Origin: Marinicauda pacifica
GTDB taxonomy: Bacteria > Pseudomonadota > Alphaproteobacteria > Caulobacterales > Maricaulaceae
Assembly: GCF_004793635.1 (NCBI RefSeq)
Contig: NZ_SRXV01000003.1
Coordinates: 496,001 to 560,000 of the forward strand
Direction of reading: 5' to 3'
DNA length: 64,000 nt
Below the pieces are notes generated by a model. It did not search any database, had not been told where the DNA came from, and saw only the letters and a program-made list of their open reading frames with translations. Of this stretch, positions 16,328 to 27,257 are shown one piece after another. Positions within the stretch are counted from its first letter, which is position 1. Every line of letters begins with the position of its first letter. A program made the position numbers and the translations under genes.

Positions 16328-17663
16328 GAGCCGCTCTCTGCGCTTCGAGCCGCTCGCGTTCGATATCGGCCTGTTTCCGCTTTTTCGCACCGCTCTTCAT
16401 GTTCCGGCGGCTGGGCGGCGCCTTCACGCCGAAGTGAGCCGCGGCCTGAGTCAAGTCCATCCAAAGCAATGCTTCATCGCCGAGATTCAGAGCGGCGGTC
16501 GGGGCATCGACCTCCTCGCCGAGAGCGATGCGGACCTGCTCAGCGACTGCTCGCGCAAGAGGGGGAGGTACCGCGTTTCCGATTTGCCTGGCGCCGTGCC
16601 ACTTCGTGACATTGAATCTGAACCAATCGGGGAACCCATGAAGACGGGCCATCTCGCGGACCGTGACGCATCTTGGATGCTCGTAATGAATTGGACGAGG
16701 GCTGGTGAAGGCACCTCTCGCCCCATCGGTCCCGGCCCTTAGCGTATTCGAGACGCCAGAACGTGAGAGCTTGAAAAAGCGACTTACCGGCTCGACCTTA
16801 CCTTCCCCAGTCTCTTCGAAGCGGCGGCGAGAAATTTCGGTGTGTCCCGTTCGCGCGCTCGAAGTCAACGTCGCCGGATCCCAATTGCGAGGTCGTCCAA
16901 GCTGCCAAGCGTCGTTGGAAAGGCATCGCATTTGCGCTGCATATTCGCTCGGATTGTCTCGAAGGTTCGCGCGAATGGAATCGCTCGAAAGCAATCCTGC
17001 GAACTGATCCGCGTCAGGAAGATCATCCAATGCATCTTGGCACGTAGGGCCGAAATGCAGGTCGGCAAAGGTCTTCTTTTTTCCAGCAACGTTGGTGCTC
17101 GGCGCCGGGTAGGCAGGGAGTTTCTCCCCATTTTTTACGCCCATGAGAATAAGGCGTTCGCGGCTTTGCGGCGTACCGTAGTGCGCAGCATTGAGCACCT
17201 TCCACGGCGTCACGACTCGATACCCCGCCGCCTCGAACTCGGCTACGACTTCTGCAAGGAAATGCTTGTGCTTTCCGACAGTAAGTCCTTTCACATTTTC
17301 AAAAACGAAGCTTCGAGCGTCTAGCTCAGAGACAATCCGGACAAAATCTTTCACCAAGCTATTTCTTGGATCGTCGATGGCACGATGTCCGATGAGAGAG
17401 AATCCTTGGCACGGCGCACCGCCAAAAACACAATCCACCCGGCGCTCTCCGAGCCCGGCTGCCTTACGGATATCCGCGCCCGAGATGTTTTGGACCGAAT
17501 GCGGAATGACAGCCGTGTCGGGAAAGTTGAACTTGTGCGCAGCACAATGCACGGGATCGATTTCGACGGCGGCAGCGACATCGAAACCTGCCTGCTCAAA
17601 CCCCAAACTCAATCCGCCCACGCCGGCGAACAGATCGATTCCGATTGGTCTGCGATTTGTCAC
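16320..17663 (-). CDS. DNA (cytosine-5) methyltransferase
   Basis: 447-aa C5 methyltransferase that would protect host DNA from the linked endonuclease. Motifs in order: I DLFAGVGGLSLGF (10-22), IV GGAPCQGFS with catalytic Cys85, VI ENV, VIII QSRERL, the target-recognition region, then IX/X ending GNAVPPPLA. A Lys/Arg-rich tail of about 60 residues follows motif X. The GTG start is supported by GGAGGTGA 7 bases upstream. It is the middle gene of a vsr, methyltransferase, endonuclease operon. Confidence 0.95.
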   Translation of the reverse strand: MTNRRPIGIDLFAGVGGLSLGFEQAGFDVAAAVEIDPVHCAAHKFNFPDTAVIPHSVQNISGADIRKAAGLGERRVDCVFGGAPCQGFSLIGHRAIDDPRNSLVKDFVRIVSELDARSFVFENVKGLTVGKHKHFLAEVVAEFEAAGYRVVTPWKVLNAAHYGTPQSRERLILMGVKNGEKLPAYPAPSTNVAGKKKTFADLHFGPTCQDALDDLPDADQFAGLLSSDSIRANLRDNPSEYAAQMRCLSNDAWQLGRPRNWDPATLTSSARTGHTEISRRRFEETGEGKVEPVSRFFKLSRSGVSNTLRAGTDGARGAFTSPRPIHYEHPRCVTVREMARLHGFPDWFRFNVTKWHGARQIGNAVPPPLARAVAEQVRIALGEEVDAPTAALNLGDEALLWMDLTQAAAHFGVKAPPSRRNMKSGAKKRKQADIERERLEAQRAAHG

Positions 17664-17692
17664 GAGACTTCACCTCCGTTCCTGTGCAGACA

Positions 17693-18136
17693 CTAGTGAC
17701 TCGAGTCGCTCTCGTCGATCGGATTTTCTGCGTTATCCACAAAGGCGGTCAGCCTTGACGAAAGCGTTTGCCGATCTTTTGTCTCGCACTGCCAAACCAC
17801 TAGAACCGACCAGCCCTCGACTTCCAGTTCTGCAATATTTCGAGCGTCGCGCTCAGTATTCTTCTTCCGCTTTTCTTGCCAGAATTCCTCTCGGCTACGT
17901 GGCGGCCTACCCTTTGGGCAGTCGTGCGCGTGCCAGAAACATCCGTGGACAAAGATCGCCTTCTTTTTCTTCCTGAAGACTATGTCCGGTGTTCCAGGCA
18001 ACCGGCGATCATGAAGGCGGTACCGATAGCCGAGGCTATGAAGAAGGCGCCGAACCACCATCTCCGGGCCGGTATTTTGGCTAGCAACGGACTGCATTAT
18101 TCGGCGACGCTGTGCAGGCGTCCGGGTATCGACCAA
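17693..18136 (-). CDS. vsr: Very short patch repair endonuclease (Vsr)
   Basis: 147-aa mismatch endonuclease that nicks T:G mismatches arising from deamination of 5-methylcytosine, and so pairs naturally with the downstream methyltransferase. Asp51 (TPDIVF), His64 and His69 (FVHGCFWHAHDC) fall at the same positions as the catalytic residues of E. coli Vsr, and Cys66, His71, Cys73 fit the structural zinc site. The start codon is TTG, with AAGGA 7 bases upstream; an in-frame stop lies just before. The 29-base gap to the methyltransferase gene supports one transcript. Confidence 0.95.
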   Translation of the reverse strand: MVDTRTPAQRRRIMQSVASQNTGPEMVVRRLLHSLGYRYRLHDRRLPGTPDIVFRKKKKAIFVHGCFWHAHDCPKGRPPRSREEFWQEKRKKNTERDARNIAELEVEGWSVLVVWQCETKDRQTLSSRLTAFVDNAENPIDESDSSH

Positions 18137-18229
18137 ATCTCCGTCCTTTCAGGTTGTGGCTTTTCCTGCTTCCTCAGCCCTCGCACAACCACGGCTAAGC
18201 AGAAAGGTCATTGACGGAGTCTCGCTGAC

Positions 18230-18258
18230 TTTATCGGCGCATGCATATCCCATGTCAA
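18230..18258 (-). promoter_or_regulatory. Sigma-70-type promoter of the restriction-modification cassette
   Basis: On the minus strand TTGACA (18258-18253) is followed after exactly 17 bases by GATAAA (18235-18230). It lies about 95 bases upstream of vsr in an AT-richer gap and points at it. The -35 is perfect; the -10 matches 4 of 6. Confidence 0.6.
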
Positions 18259-18378
18259 CAATATGTTCTTGTTATGTACTCATGACGTTTTTCGTCCCCA
18301 CCTTCCCTCGCGCGTCATCATCGCCTACCTCTCACACAACCGCCTTGTGACCCCTGCCTCGCGAAAGACACCCGCCCC

Positions 18379-19326
18379 ATGCTGAACATTGCCTTCCAGA
18401 TGGACCCGATTACCGGGGTCAATGTGAATGCCGACTCCACGTTCGACATTGCGCTCGAATGCTTTACCCGCGGCCATGCGATCTGGGTTTACGGGCCGGG
18501 CGACCTGGCGCTGAACGGGCAGCGCGTCAGCGCCTCGGCGCAGAAGGTGAAAAGGCTCCAGCGCGTGCAGGGCGAGCATGTGGAGCTTGAAGCGCCACAG
18601 GAGCTGGACCTGCACACGATGGATGTGGTCTTCCTGCGCCAGGATCCGCCGTTCGACATGAGCTACATCACCTCGACCCATATCCTGGAGCATCTCCAGC
18701 CCGAGGTTCTGGTGGTCAACGATCCGCGCCATGTGCGCGACGCGCCGGAAAAGCTCTTCGTCACCCATTTCGAGGGGCTGATGCCGCCGACGCTCATCAC
18801 CTCCAGCGAAAAGCGCATCCGCGCCTTCTTCGAGGCGCACGGGCGCGACATCGTGGTCAAGCCGCTCTTCGGCAATGGCGGGGCGGGCGTGTTCCGCGTG
18901 CGCGAGAGTACGGAGAATCTGGCCTCCCTGGTGGAGCTGTTCGCCCAGATCAGCCGCGATCCGCTGATGGCCCAGGCCTTCGTGCCGGACGTCACCAATG
19001 GCGACAAGCGCGTCATCCTGGTCGATGGCGAGCCGGCCGGCGCGATCAACCGCGTCCCGGCCAAGGGCGAGGTGCGCGCCAACATGCATGTCGGCGGGCA
19101 GGCGATGGCGAGCGAGCTCTCCCCGCGCGATCTGGAGATCTGCGCGGCGATCGGCCCGGAGCTGAAGCGGCGCGGCCTGGTCTTCGTGGGCATCGACGTG
19201 ATCGGCAATTACCTGACCGAGATCAACGTGACCTCGCCGACTGGCATTCAGGAGCTCAGGCGCTTTTCGGGAATCGATGTCAGTGCCATGCTGGCCGACT
19301 GGATCGAAACCAAGCGCGCGGGGTAG
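18379..19326 (+). CDS. gshB: Glutathione synthetase
   Basis: ATP-grasp enzyme of 315 aa that joins gamma-glutamylcysteine and glycine to make glutathione. The N-terminal domain begins AFQMDPITGVNVNADST, typical of GshB; the DPPFDM stretch, the VVKPLFGNGGAGVFR nucleotide-binding loop, and EINVTSPTGIQE near the C-terminus are all present. Length equals the family norm (E. coli 316 aa). A putative gamma-glutamylcyclotransferase-like gene starts 5 bases after its stop, so the two are probably co-transcribed. Confidence 0.97.
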   Translation: MLNIAFQMDPITGVNVNADSTFDIALECFTRGHAIWVYGPGDLALNGQRVSASAQKVKRLQRVQGEHVELEAPQELDLHTMDVVFLRQDPPFDMSYITSTHILEHLQPEVLVVNDPRHVRDAPEKLFVTHFEGLMPPTLITSSEKRIRAFFEAHGRDIVVKPLFGNGGAGVFRVRESTENLASLVELFAQISRDPLMAQAFVPDVTNGDKRVILVDGEPAGAINRVPAKGEVRANMHVGGQAMASELSPRDLEICAAIGPELKRRGLVFVGIDVIGNYLTEINVTSPTGIQELRRFSGIDVSAMLADWIETKRAG

Positions 19327-19331
19327 ACTTC

Positions 19332-20096
19332 ATGATCTCGGACCAGAATCTGCGCATGCAGTGGGCGCTCGCCTATCCGTTCGCCCGTCCGCAATCCTCT
19401 TTCCTCTTCGTGGACGGCCACACCCTGCTCCTGACCGACACAAGCGCGGAGCGCTTCGGCGACTGGCGCGCGCATTACCGCAATCAGGAGGCCAAGGTGC
19501 GCGACCTGATCGGGGAGGAGCGCGCCAAGGTGTTCGAGCGCGGCGACTACCACGCCGTCGTCGCCGTCGGGTCCAATGCCGCGCCGGTGCAGCTGCGCCG
19601 CAAGTATCAGAGCCGTCTGGACAATGTCGTGGTGCCGGTGCTGCGCGTGACCCTGCCGGATCACATCATCGCCTTCGGCAAGCATCTTGCCGCCTATGGC
19701 TCGATCGGCGCGACGATTGCCGAGCATGAAGGCGCCTCGGTGAAGGCCTATGCCACCCTGCTCGGCCCGGACGAGTTCGAGGTGATGAACGGGACGGAGA
19801 ATCTGGGCGAGACCTATGACCACCACGACGTCACCGTGGCCGATGCGCCCGCCTGCGTGCCCGCCGGGATGGTCGCCTACCGCTCGCTTGCCGGGCATAT
19901 GCCGCTTCTGGTCGAGGGCTTCGAGCACGAGAACGGCCCTCACCCCTATGGCGGTCAGTGGGAAGCCCAGCAAATGGCCATCGACGCGCTCGGCCTGCAC
20001 ATGAGCGTCGATCAGTTCCTGGCCGAAAATGTCGCCGATCCGGAAATGGCCAAGGAACGCGACCGCCGCCTCGCCGCGTTCTCAGGCTTCGCCTGA
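19332..20096 (+). CDS. Unknown protein, possibly gamma-glutamylcyclotransferase-like
   Basis: 254-aa soluble protein that I do not recognise with certainty. The segment VAVGSNAAPVQLRRKY (around residues 76-91) resembles the (Y)GSN...LxxR start of gamma-glutamylcyclotransferase/AIG2-like folds, with Val where that family usually has Tyr. Placement 5 bases after gshB fits a role in glutathione or gamma-glutamyl peptide turnover. There is no signal peptide or membrane span. The family call rests on one short motif and on context. Confidence 0.5.
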   Translation: MISDQNLRMQWALAYPFARPQSSFLFVDGHTLLLTDTSAERFGDWRAHYRNQEAKVRDLIGEERAKVFERGDYHAVVAVGSNAAPVQLRRKYQSRLDNVVVPVLRVTLPDHIIAFGKHLAAYGSIGATIAEHEGASVKAYATLLGPDEFEVMNGTENLGETYDHHDVTVADAPACVPAGMVAYRSLAGHMPLLVEGFEHENGPHPYGGQWEAQQMAIDALGLHMSVDQFLAENVADPEMAKERDRRLAAFSGFA

Positions 20097-20126
20097 TCGC
20101 GCGGCTTTGGCGCTAACGCGCGCGCC

Positions 20127-20444
20127 TCAGTCAGCACCCCGCAACCGCCCCGCCACGGCCTTCAGCCGCAGCGCGACCCACACGGCTGCCCACACATTGC
20201 CGAGCAGCGGCAGCGGCAGGATGAAGAGCAGGGCGATGCGCTTGTCCGGCTCCAGCATCCAGATCAGCACGGCCAGAAGCGCAAAGCCGAGATAGAGGTC
20301 GGCCAGCGTCACCACGCCCCACGGCCCGGACACCAGCCAGGCAATGGCTTCCGACAGGCTCTGGCCCGCCGTCATCATGGCCCAGACGATCAGGCCGGCG
20401 AGAAGAAGTCCGCCCGCAGCGGACAGAAGACGAAGAAGGGGCAT
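20127..20444 (-). CDS. Small inner-membrane protein of unknown function
   Basis: 105-aa protein with about three hydrophobic spans (residues 5-25, 45-65 and 68-92) and a short basic tail, consistent with an inner-membrane protein. I do not recognise the family. It is convergent with the preceding gene and lies 58 bases downstream of the symporter gene stop in the opposite reading sense to none, i.e. same strand as the symporter, so read-through from it is possible. Confidence 0.65.
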   Translation of the reverse strand: MPLLRLLSAAGGLLLAGLIVWAMMTAGQSLSEAIAWLVSGPWGVVTLADLYLGFALLAVLIWMLEPDKRIALLFILPLPLLGNVWAAVWVALRLKAVAGRLRGAD

Positions 20445-20502
20445 GGGGCGCTCCGGCAGGGGTTCTGACTGCCCTGTCCTACGCGCGCCCGGTCCCGCCG
20501 GA

Positions 20503-21828
20503 TCAGTCGCGGTCGGCGTTGGCGACCTCCGGCGGCGCGGGTTCCGGCTTGTAGGGCACGTCGGCGGGATGGCGGTAGAGCTCCTCGTCCAGCTCGCCCT
20601 CCCACTTGGCCACCACGGTCGCCACGGTCGCGTCCCCGGTCACGTTCAGCGCGGTGCGCGCCATGTCCATGATCCGGTCCACCGGCAGGATGAAGCCGAC
20701 AATGATCGCCGTCTGTTCGGGCGTGACGCCGAATGTCTCCAGCACGATGGCCAGCAGGAAGATCGAGGCCGAGGGAATGCCGGCCGCCCCGATGGACACG
20801 ATGGCCGCGGTAAACGCGATCATCACATAGTTCATGAAGGTCAGGTCGTAGCCGAAGGCCTGCGCGGTAAACAGCGCCAGTATGCCCAGGTACAGCGCGG
20901 TGCCGTCCATGTTGATCGTTGCGCCCAGGGGCAGGACCGAGCCGGCGATGGAGCGCTTCACGCCCAGGTTTTCGCTCGCATTGGCGATCGTCACCGGCAG
21001 GGTCGCGCTGGAGCTGGCGGTGGAATAGGCGACCGCGATGGCGTCGATCATGCCGCGCACGAAATTCATCACCGGCAGGTTCAGCACGAAGCGGATGATC
21101 CCGCCATAGACCACGACCGCATGGGTGATGAGGCCCAGATAGACCGCCGCGATCAGGATCGCGATGGCGGCCAGCGCCTCCAGCCCCTGCTGCGCCACGG
21201 TGTGGGCGACCAGCGCGAAGACGCCGAAGGGCGCGATTTCCATGACCAGGTGGGTGACTTTCAGAATGACGTCGGCGGCGCTGCCGAAGAAATCGCCCAT
21301 AAGCTTGCCTTCGCGCCCGGCCAGCAGGATGCCGACGCCCAGCAGGATGGCAAAGAAGATGATGGCCAGCACATCGCCGTCGGCCAGCGAGGCGACGGGA
21401 TTTTCCGGCACGATGGCGAGCAGGCGTTCGGTCAGCGAGGGCGCTTCGGTCGAGACCGGCACCGCCTCGGCATTGCCCAGATCCACGCCCGCGCCGGGCC
21501 GGAAGGCGATGCCGTAGAGGATCCCGATGACATTGGCGAAGATGGTGGTGGTGAAATAGAGCGCGATCGTCTTAAGCCCGATCGAGCCGAGCTTTTTCGG
21601 ATCGCCGAGCGCGACCACACCGGACACCAGCGTGGTCAGGATAAGCGGCACGATCAGCATCCGGATCAGGCGGATGAACAAATCGCCGACCGGCTTCACA
21701 TAGGATTCAAGCCAGGCTGCCGCGTCGGTTCCGCCCATGATCTGGGCCAGGACCGCACCGAAGATCACGCCCAGGACCAGCGCGCCGAGCACCCGCTTCC
21801 AGAGCTGGGTTCCGAACCACCATTTCAT
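20503..21828 (-). CDS. Dicarboxylate/amino acid:cation symporter (DAACS family)
   Basis: 441-aa inner-membrane symporter of the GltP/DctA fold. The re-entrant serine-rich loop (STASSSATLPVT), the NMDGTALY substrate/cation motif, the second hairpin GAAGIPSAS and the DRIMDMARTALNVTGD block are all present. Substrate is probably an acidic amino acid or C4-dicarboxylate driven by Na+ or H+. The ATG at 21828 has GGGAGG about 8 bases upstream; the in-frame GTG at 21837 is less likely. Confidence 0.93.
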   Translation of the reverse strand: MKWWFGTQLWKRVLGALVLGVIFGAVLAQIMGGTDAAAWLESYVKPVGDLFIRLIRMLIVPLILTTLVSGVVALGDPKKLGSIGLKTIALYFTTTIFANVIGILYGIAFRPGAGVDLGNAEAVPVSTEAPSLTERLLAIVPENPVASLADGDVLAIIFFAILLGVGILLAGREGKLMGDFFGSAADVILKVTHLVMEIAPFGVFALVAHTVAQQGLEALAAIAILIAAVYLGLITHAVVVYGGIIRFVLNLPVMNFVRGMIDAIAVAYSTASSSATLPVTIANASENLGVKRSIAGSVLPLGATINMDGTALYLGILALFTAQAFGYDLTFMNYVMIAFTAAIVSIGAAGIPSASIFLLAIVLETFGVTPEQTAIIVGFILPVDRIMDMARTALNVTGDATVATVVAKWEGELDEELYRHPADVPYKPEPAPPEVANADRD

Positions 21829-21912
21829 CTGACACACCTCCCCGCGCGCATGATTTGACCGCGCAGCCTAAGCGCCGCGCGGCCAAAATCAATCGCCGGT
21901 GAAACGGCGCGC

Positions 21913-22452
21913 CTAGTTGTTCGCAGTGGGCTCGCCAGCGGCGGCTTGCTCGGCGGCCTCGCAGACGCGCTCGCTGATCTCGCGCTCGGTCTGGATGGCG
22001 CAGAAGCGCCCGTCGCGCATCCGGTAGACGCCGGTGCCCGAGCGATCGTCGTTCGGGCGCAGGCCGAATCGCATGTGTTCGGCGGCTGCCAGGTCGAACG
22101 TGCTGCGCATGTCGCCCTCCAGCGCCGTGCTGTCGACGCGGTAGACCGACCCGTCTCCGTCCAGCTTGCAGGCCACGACCACCATGCCGTCCGGTCCGCG
22201 GCTGGAGAAGGCCGCGCCGTCCGGCAATGCGGCCAGCACCGCCGCGTCATCCTCGCCGCGGCAGGCATCCTCGGCGGCGTGGTCCAGCTCGCCATTGCCG
22301 ACCAGGGCCTGCGTCGGGCTCTCCGCCTCGCCTGCGGTTTCGGTCCCCGCCCCGGCCGGCTGCGTATCCGCCGGGGTGGCCTCGTCCTGTCCGCCGCACG
22401 CCGCGAGCGCCAGAGCCGCCACGCCGGTCACCAAAAATCCAACTGCCTTCAT
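21913..22452 (-). CDS. Putative lipoprotein of unknown function
   Basis: 179-aa protein with a lipoprotein signal (MKAVGFLVTGVAALALAAC; cleavage before Cys19), then an acidic Ala/Thr/Pro/Glu-rich linker and a globular domain with three Cys residues (ACRGED, VACKLD, FCAIQ, VCEAA). I do not recognise the globular domain. The frame extends 11 codons upstream, but starting at the signal peptide is natural. It is probably outer-membrane anchored and periplasmic. Confidence 0.75.
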   Translation of the reverse strand: MKAVGFLVTGVAALALAACGGQDEATPADTQPAGAGTETAGEAESPTQALVGNGELDHAAEDACRGEDDAAVLAALPDGAAFSSRGPDGMVVVACKLDGDGSVYRVDSTALEGDMRSTFDLAAAEHMRFGLRPNDDRSGTGVYRMRDGRFCAIQTEREISERVCEAAEQAAAGEPTANN

Positions 22453-22552
22453 CGCACTCACTCCCGAATCTCGTGGCCCGCACACGTCCAGCCCGGTTCT
22501 ACGACAGGATGGACCGCCGGGCCAAGCGCTAGCGCCCCGCGTCGCGGAAACG

Positions 22553-23296
22553 TCACGCCTGACCTTCGAAAAAGGCCTTCACGTCGGCAATCATCGCCCG
22601 CTTCGCTTGCGCCACCAGCTTTGCGCCCTTTTCCGGGGTCGCCTGGGAGGGGTCGGAGCCGATGCGTCCGTCCGGGAAGCGGCGCCGGTAATCGGCGGCA
22701 TCGCGGATCGGCCCGGTCGGGGCGATCTTGGGGCTCATTTCCACCTGCTTTTGCGCCTCGGGATAGGCGTAATAGGTCACCGAGACTTCCGAGGCCGTGG
22801 CATGGCCGCCCTCGCCTTCGGGAAACAGCTCGCGCACCAGGGGCTGCACGCCGGGCAGGGTGAACCAGTTTTCCAGCTTCAGCTGATAGGGGCAGGCCTC
22901 CCCGTCCAGCGAATAGGCCGAATAGCTTTCGGAAAACGCGGCATTGACCGGCGCGATATTGCCGCCATGCCCGTTGAAGAAATAGATCCGGGTAAAGCCG
23001 TGGCGCACCAGGGAATCGATCCAGTCATTGACCGCCGCGATCATCGTGGTCGGGCGCAGCGTGATGGAGCCGGGAAAGGCCAAATGGTGCTGGGCGGACC
23101 CGACATTGAAGGTCGGTCCGACCAGGAAGCCCGCCTCGTCGCCGGCCTCTTTCGCGATCACTTCAGGACAGATCGCATCGGTGCCCAGCAGACCGTTCGG
23201 CCCGTGCTGCTCGGTCGAGCCGATGGGGATTACGATACCCTTGGAGCGTTTGAGATAGGCCTCGACTTCGGGCCAGGAGGCTTGGTGAAGTTGCAT
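22553..23296 (-). CDS. Creatininase-family amidohydrolase
   Basis: 247-aa metal-dependent hydrolase of the creatininase/MftE type. Metal-site segments seen are IPIGSTEQHGPNG, LLGTDA, NGHGGN and the EGGHA block (E...H). The family includes creatinine amidohydrolases and peptide-processing enzymes, and most genomic members are unassigned, so the substrate is open. ATG 23296 is favoured over 21 extra upstream codons rich in Arg. It is divergent from acsA. Confidence 0.9.
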   Translation of the reverse strand: MQLHQASWPEVEAYLKRSKGIVIPIGSTEQHGPNGLLGTDAICPEVIAKEAGDEAGFLVGPTFNVGSAQHHLAFPGSITLRPTTMIAAVNDWIDSLVRHGFTRIYFFNGHGGNIAPVNAAFSESYSAYSLDGEACPYQLKLENWFTLPGVQPLVRELFPEGEGGHATASEVSVTYYAYPEAQKQVEMSPKIAPTGPIRDAADYRRRFPDGRIGSDPSQATPEKGAKLVAQAKRAMIADVKAFFEGQA

Positions 23297-23451
23297 GATC
23301 TGCCTTTCATGCCGTGCACGTGAAAGGCGGACAGGACACCAGCCGGGCGCGCCGCGCAAGATGGCTTTTCAGCGGCCCGGCGCTTGTGCGCGCCCCCTGT
23401 CCTGACCCATGCTGAGGGATGAAGACCGACCCGAGCCAGGAGAGCCGCGCC

Positions 23452-25398
<1,947 letters not shown>

Positions 25399-26153
25399 GG
25401 ACGACATCGAAAATGCTGAAACCCCGGACGCCAAAGGCGATCCGGGGCCTCGTGGTAGCGGTGCGCGCCCGCCATCCGATGCTTCGAGGCCCGGCAAGCC
25501 GGGCACCTCAGCATGAGGGAGGGGGTTGGATAAAGACATTCACCCGATGTCGCCCATCCCCCTCACCCTGAGGTGCGAGCGAAGCGAGCCTCGAAGGGTC
25601 GGATGACGCGCTTCCCCGATAGCCAAAACCCTCTTTCCTGACGAAAGTCAGGACCCAGGGGAGGACAGGGCGGCGTCATCGGATGACACCGCTCCACGCG
25701 CTCTGGATCCCGGATCAAGTCCAGGATGACGAAAGCTTGAGATTATCAAAAAACCCCACTCCTTCGTCATTCCGGGCCGGGCGAGCAAAGCGAGACCTTA
25801 GAATCCAGAGCGGACAGGGCGCCAACGCCCGTCATCCGACCCTTCGAGGCCCGGCAAAGAGCCGGGCACCTCAGGGTGAGGGGGAGGGTGACATCGGTAG
25901 GGACACCAGATCGAACTGATCCAGATTCAATCCCTATTGTTGATTCCAACCCACTCCCCCTCATGCTGAGGCGCGAGCGCAGCGAGCCTCGAAGCATCGG
26001 AGGGCAAGTGCCGCATGGGATGACGGACATGACACCGAGCACAGGGATTGCGTGGCACCCCTCACCGTCACAAAGCCGCCGCGGGCGCTTCACTCCTTGG
26101 CCCGCGTCCTCTAAGAACCGGTCATCGCCTGACCTGCCTGTGAAAGACACGCC
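25399..26153. repeat. Repeat-rich intergenic gap with palindromic elements
   Basis: The 755 bases between acsA and pheS hold no credible gene. Four copies of one palindromic element are visible: 25473-25521 (plus sense), 25558-25606 (inverted), 25833-25886 (plus) and 25957-26003 (inverted). Each combines an arm of the CTCACCCTGAGG / CCTCGAAGGGT type with an inner GCGAG...GCGAGC or GGCCCGGCAA...GCCGGGC stem, and most are flanked by CATCCGA. Between them are pieces of a second common element (CTGGATCCCGGATCAAGTCC at about 25702 and CGTCATTCCGGG at about 25765). These are REP-like chromosomal repeats able to form stem-loops in RNA. Confidence 0.8.
25422..25447 (+). terminator. Strong GC hairpin after acsA
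   Basis: CCCCGGACGCC, AAA, then GGCGATCCGGGG pair along nearly their whole length with one bulged base. It lies 24 bases after the acsA stop. There is no T-run after it, so it may act as a factor-assisted terminator or belong to the repeat cluster that follows. Confidence 0.45.
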
Positions 26154-27257
26154 ATGACCGCACCATCTTCCTCCGACACGGCCCCGGCCGACCTGGCCGC
26201 CCTCGAAGCGCGTATCGCCAAAGACATCGAGGCGGCTAGCGATCTGAAGACGCTGGACGATATCCGCGTCTCCGCGCTGGGCAAGAAGGGCGAAGTCAGC
26301 CTGAAAATGCGCGAGCTGGGCAAGATGAGCCCGGAAGAGCGCCAGGTCATGGGTCCTGCCCTGAACGGGCTGAAGGACCGGCTCAACACCGCCATCGAGG
26401 CCAGGAAGACCGCATTGGAGGACGCCGCGCTCGACGCCGCGCTCGCCACCGAGCGCGTGGACATCTCCATGCCGGCCGCGCGCGAGGCCAAAGGCTCGCT
26501 GCACCCGGTCGCGCAGGTGATGGAAGAGCTCGCTGTGATCTTCGCCGACATGGGCTTCGCGGTCGCCGAAGGCCCCGATGTCGAGGACGATTTTCATAAC
26601 TTCACGGCGCTGAACTTTCCGCCCGATCACCCGGCGCGCGACACTCACGACACCTTCTTCATGAAGGCAGGCGAGGGCGAGACGCCCAAGGTGCTGCGCA
26701 CCCACACCTCGCCGGTCCAGATCCGCACCATGATGAGCGAGAAGCCGCCGCTGCGCATCATCGCGCCGGGCCGGGTCTATCGCTGCGACTGGGACCAGAC
26801 CCACACGCCGATGTTCCACCAGGTCGAGGGGCTGGTGATCGACAAGGAGACCCATATGGGTCACCTGAAAGGCTGCCTGATCGATTTCATCGCCGCCTTC
26901 TTCGAGACCGATGCGGTGGAGGCGCGCTTCCGCCCGCACCACTTCCCCTTCACCGAGCCGTCCGCAGAGATGGACGTGCGCTATGAGCGCGTCGGCGATG
27001 CGGTCAAGGTCGGGTCGGGCGACAAATGGATGGAAATCCTCGGCTGCGGCATGGTCCATCCCAACGTGATCAGGTCCTGCGGCCTCGACCCGGACGAATA
27101 TCAGGGCTTTGCCTTCGGCATGGGCGTGGACCGTCTCGCCATGCTCAAATACGGCATGCCGGACCTGCGCCCCTTCTTCGAGCCGGATAGCCGCTGGCTC
27201 GCCCATTACGGCTTCTCGCCGCTCCTGCAGGCCAATCTCGCGACGGGGCTGAGCTGA
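26154..27257 (+). CDS. pheS: Phenylalanine--tRNA ligase alpha subunit
   Basis: Catalytic class II aminoacyl-tRNA synthetase subunit, 367 aa. It has the N-terminal coiled-coil tRNA-binding region (residues 1-100), motif 2 around [18 protein letters not shown], and motif 3 [13 protein letters not shown]. It forms an alpha2-beta2 complex with the pheT product. In this genome an extra gene lies between pheS and pheT, starting within the pheS stop (TGATG). Upstream is a repeat gap rather than ribosomal protein genes. Confidence 0.97.
   Translation: MTAPSSSDTAPADLAALEARIAKDIEAASDLKTLDDIRVSALGKKGEVSLKMRELGKMSPEERQVMGPALNGLKDRLNTAIEARKTALEDAALDAALATERVDISMPAAREAKGSLHPVAQVMEELAVIFADMGFAVAEGPDVEDDFHNFTALNFPPDHPARDTHDTFFMKAGEGETPKVLRTHTSPVQIRTMMSEKPPLRIIAPGRVYRCDWDQTHTPMFHQVEGLVIDKETHMGHLKGCLIDFIAAFFETDAVEARFRPHHFPFTEPSAEMDVRYERVGDAVKVGSGDKWMEILGCGMVHPNVIRSCGLDPDEYQGFAFGMGVDRLAMLKYGMPDLRPFFEPDSRWLAHYGFSPLLQANLATGLS

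Noticed and set aside
25399..26153. CRISPR array in the repeat-rich gap
   Set aside because: The repeats alternate in orientation, are palindromic, and are separated by unequal spacers; there are no cas genes.
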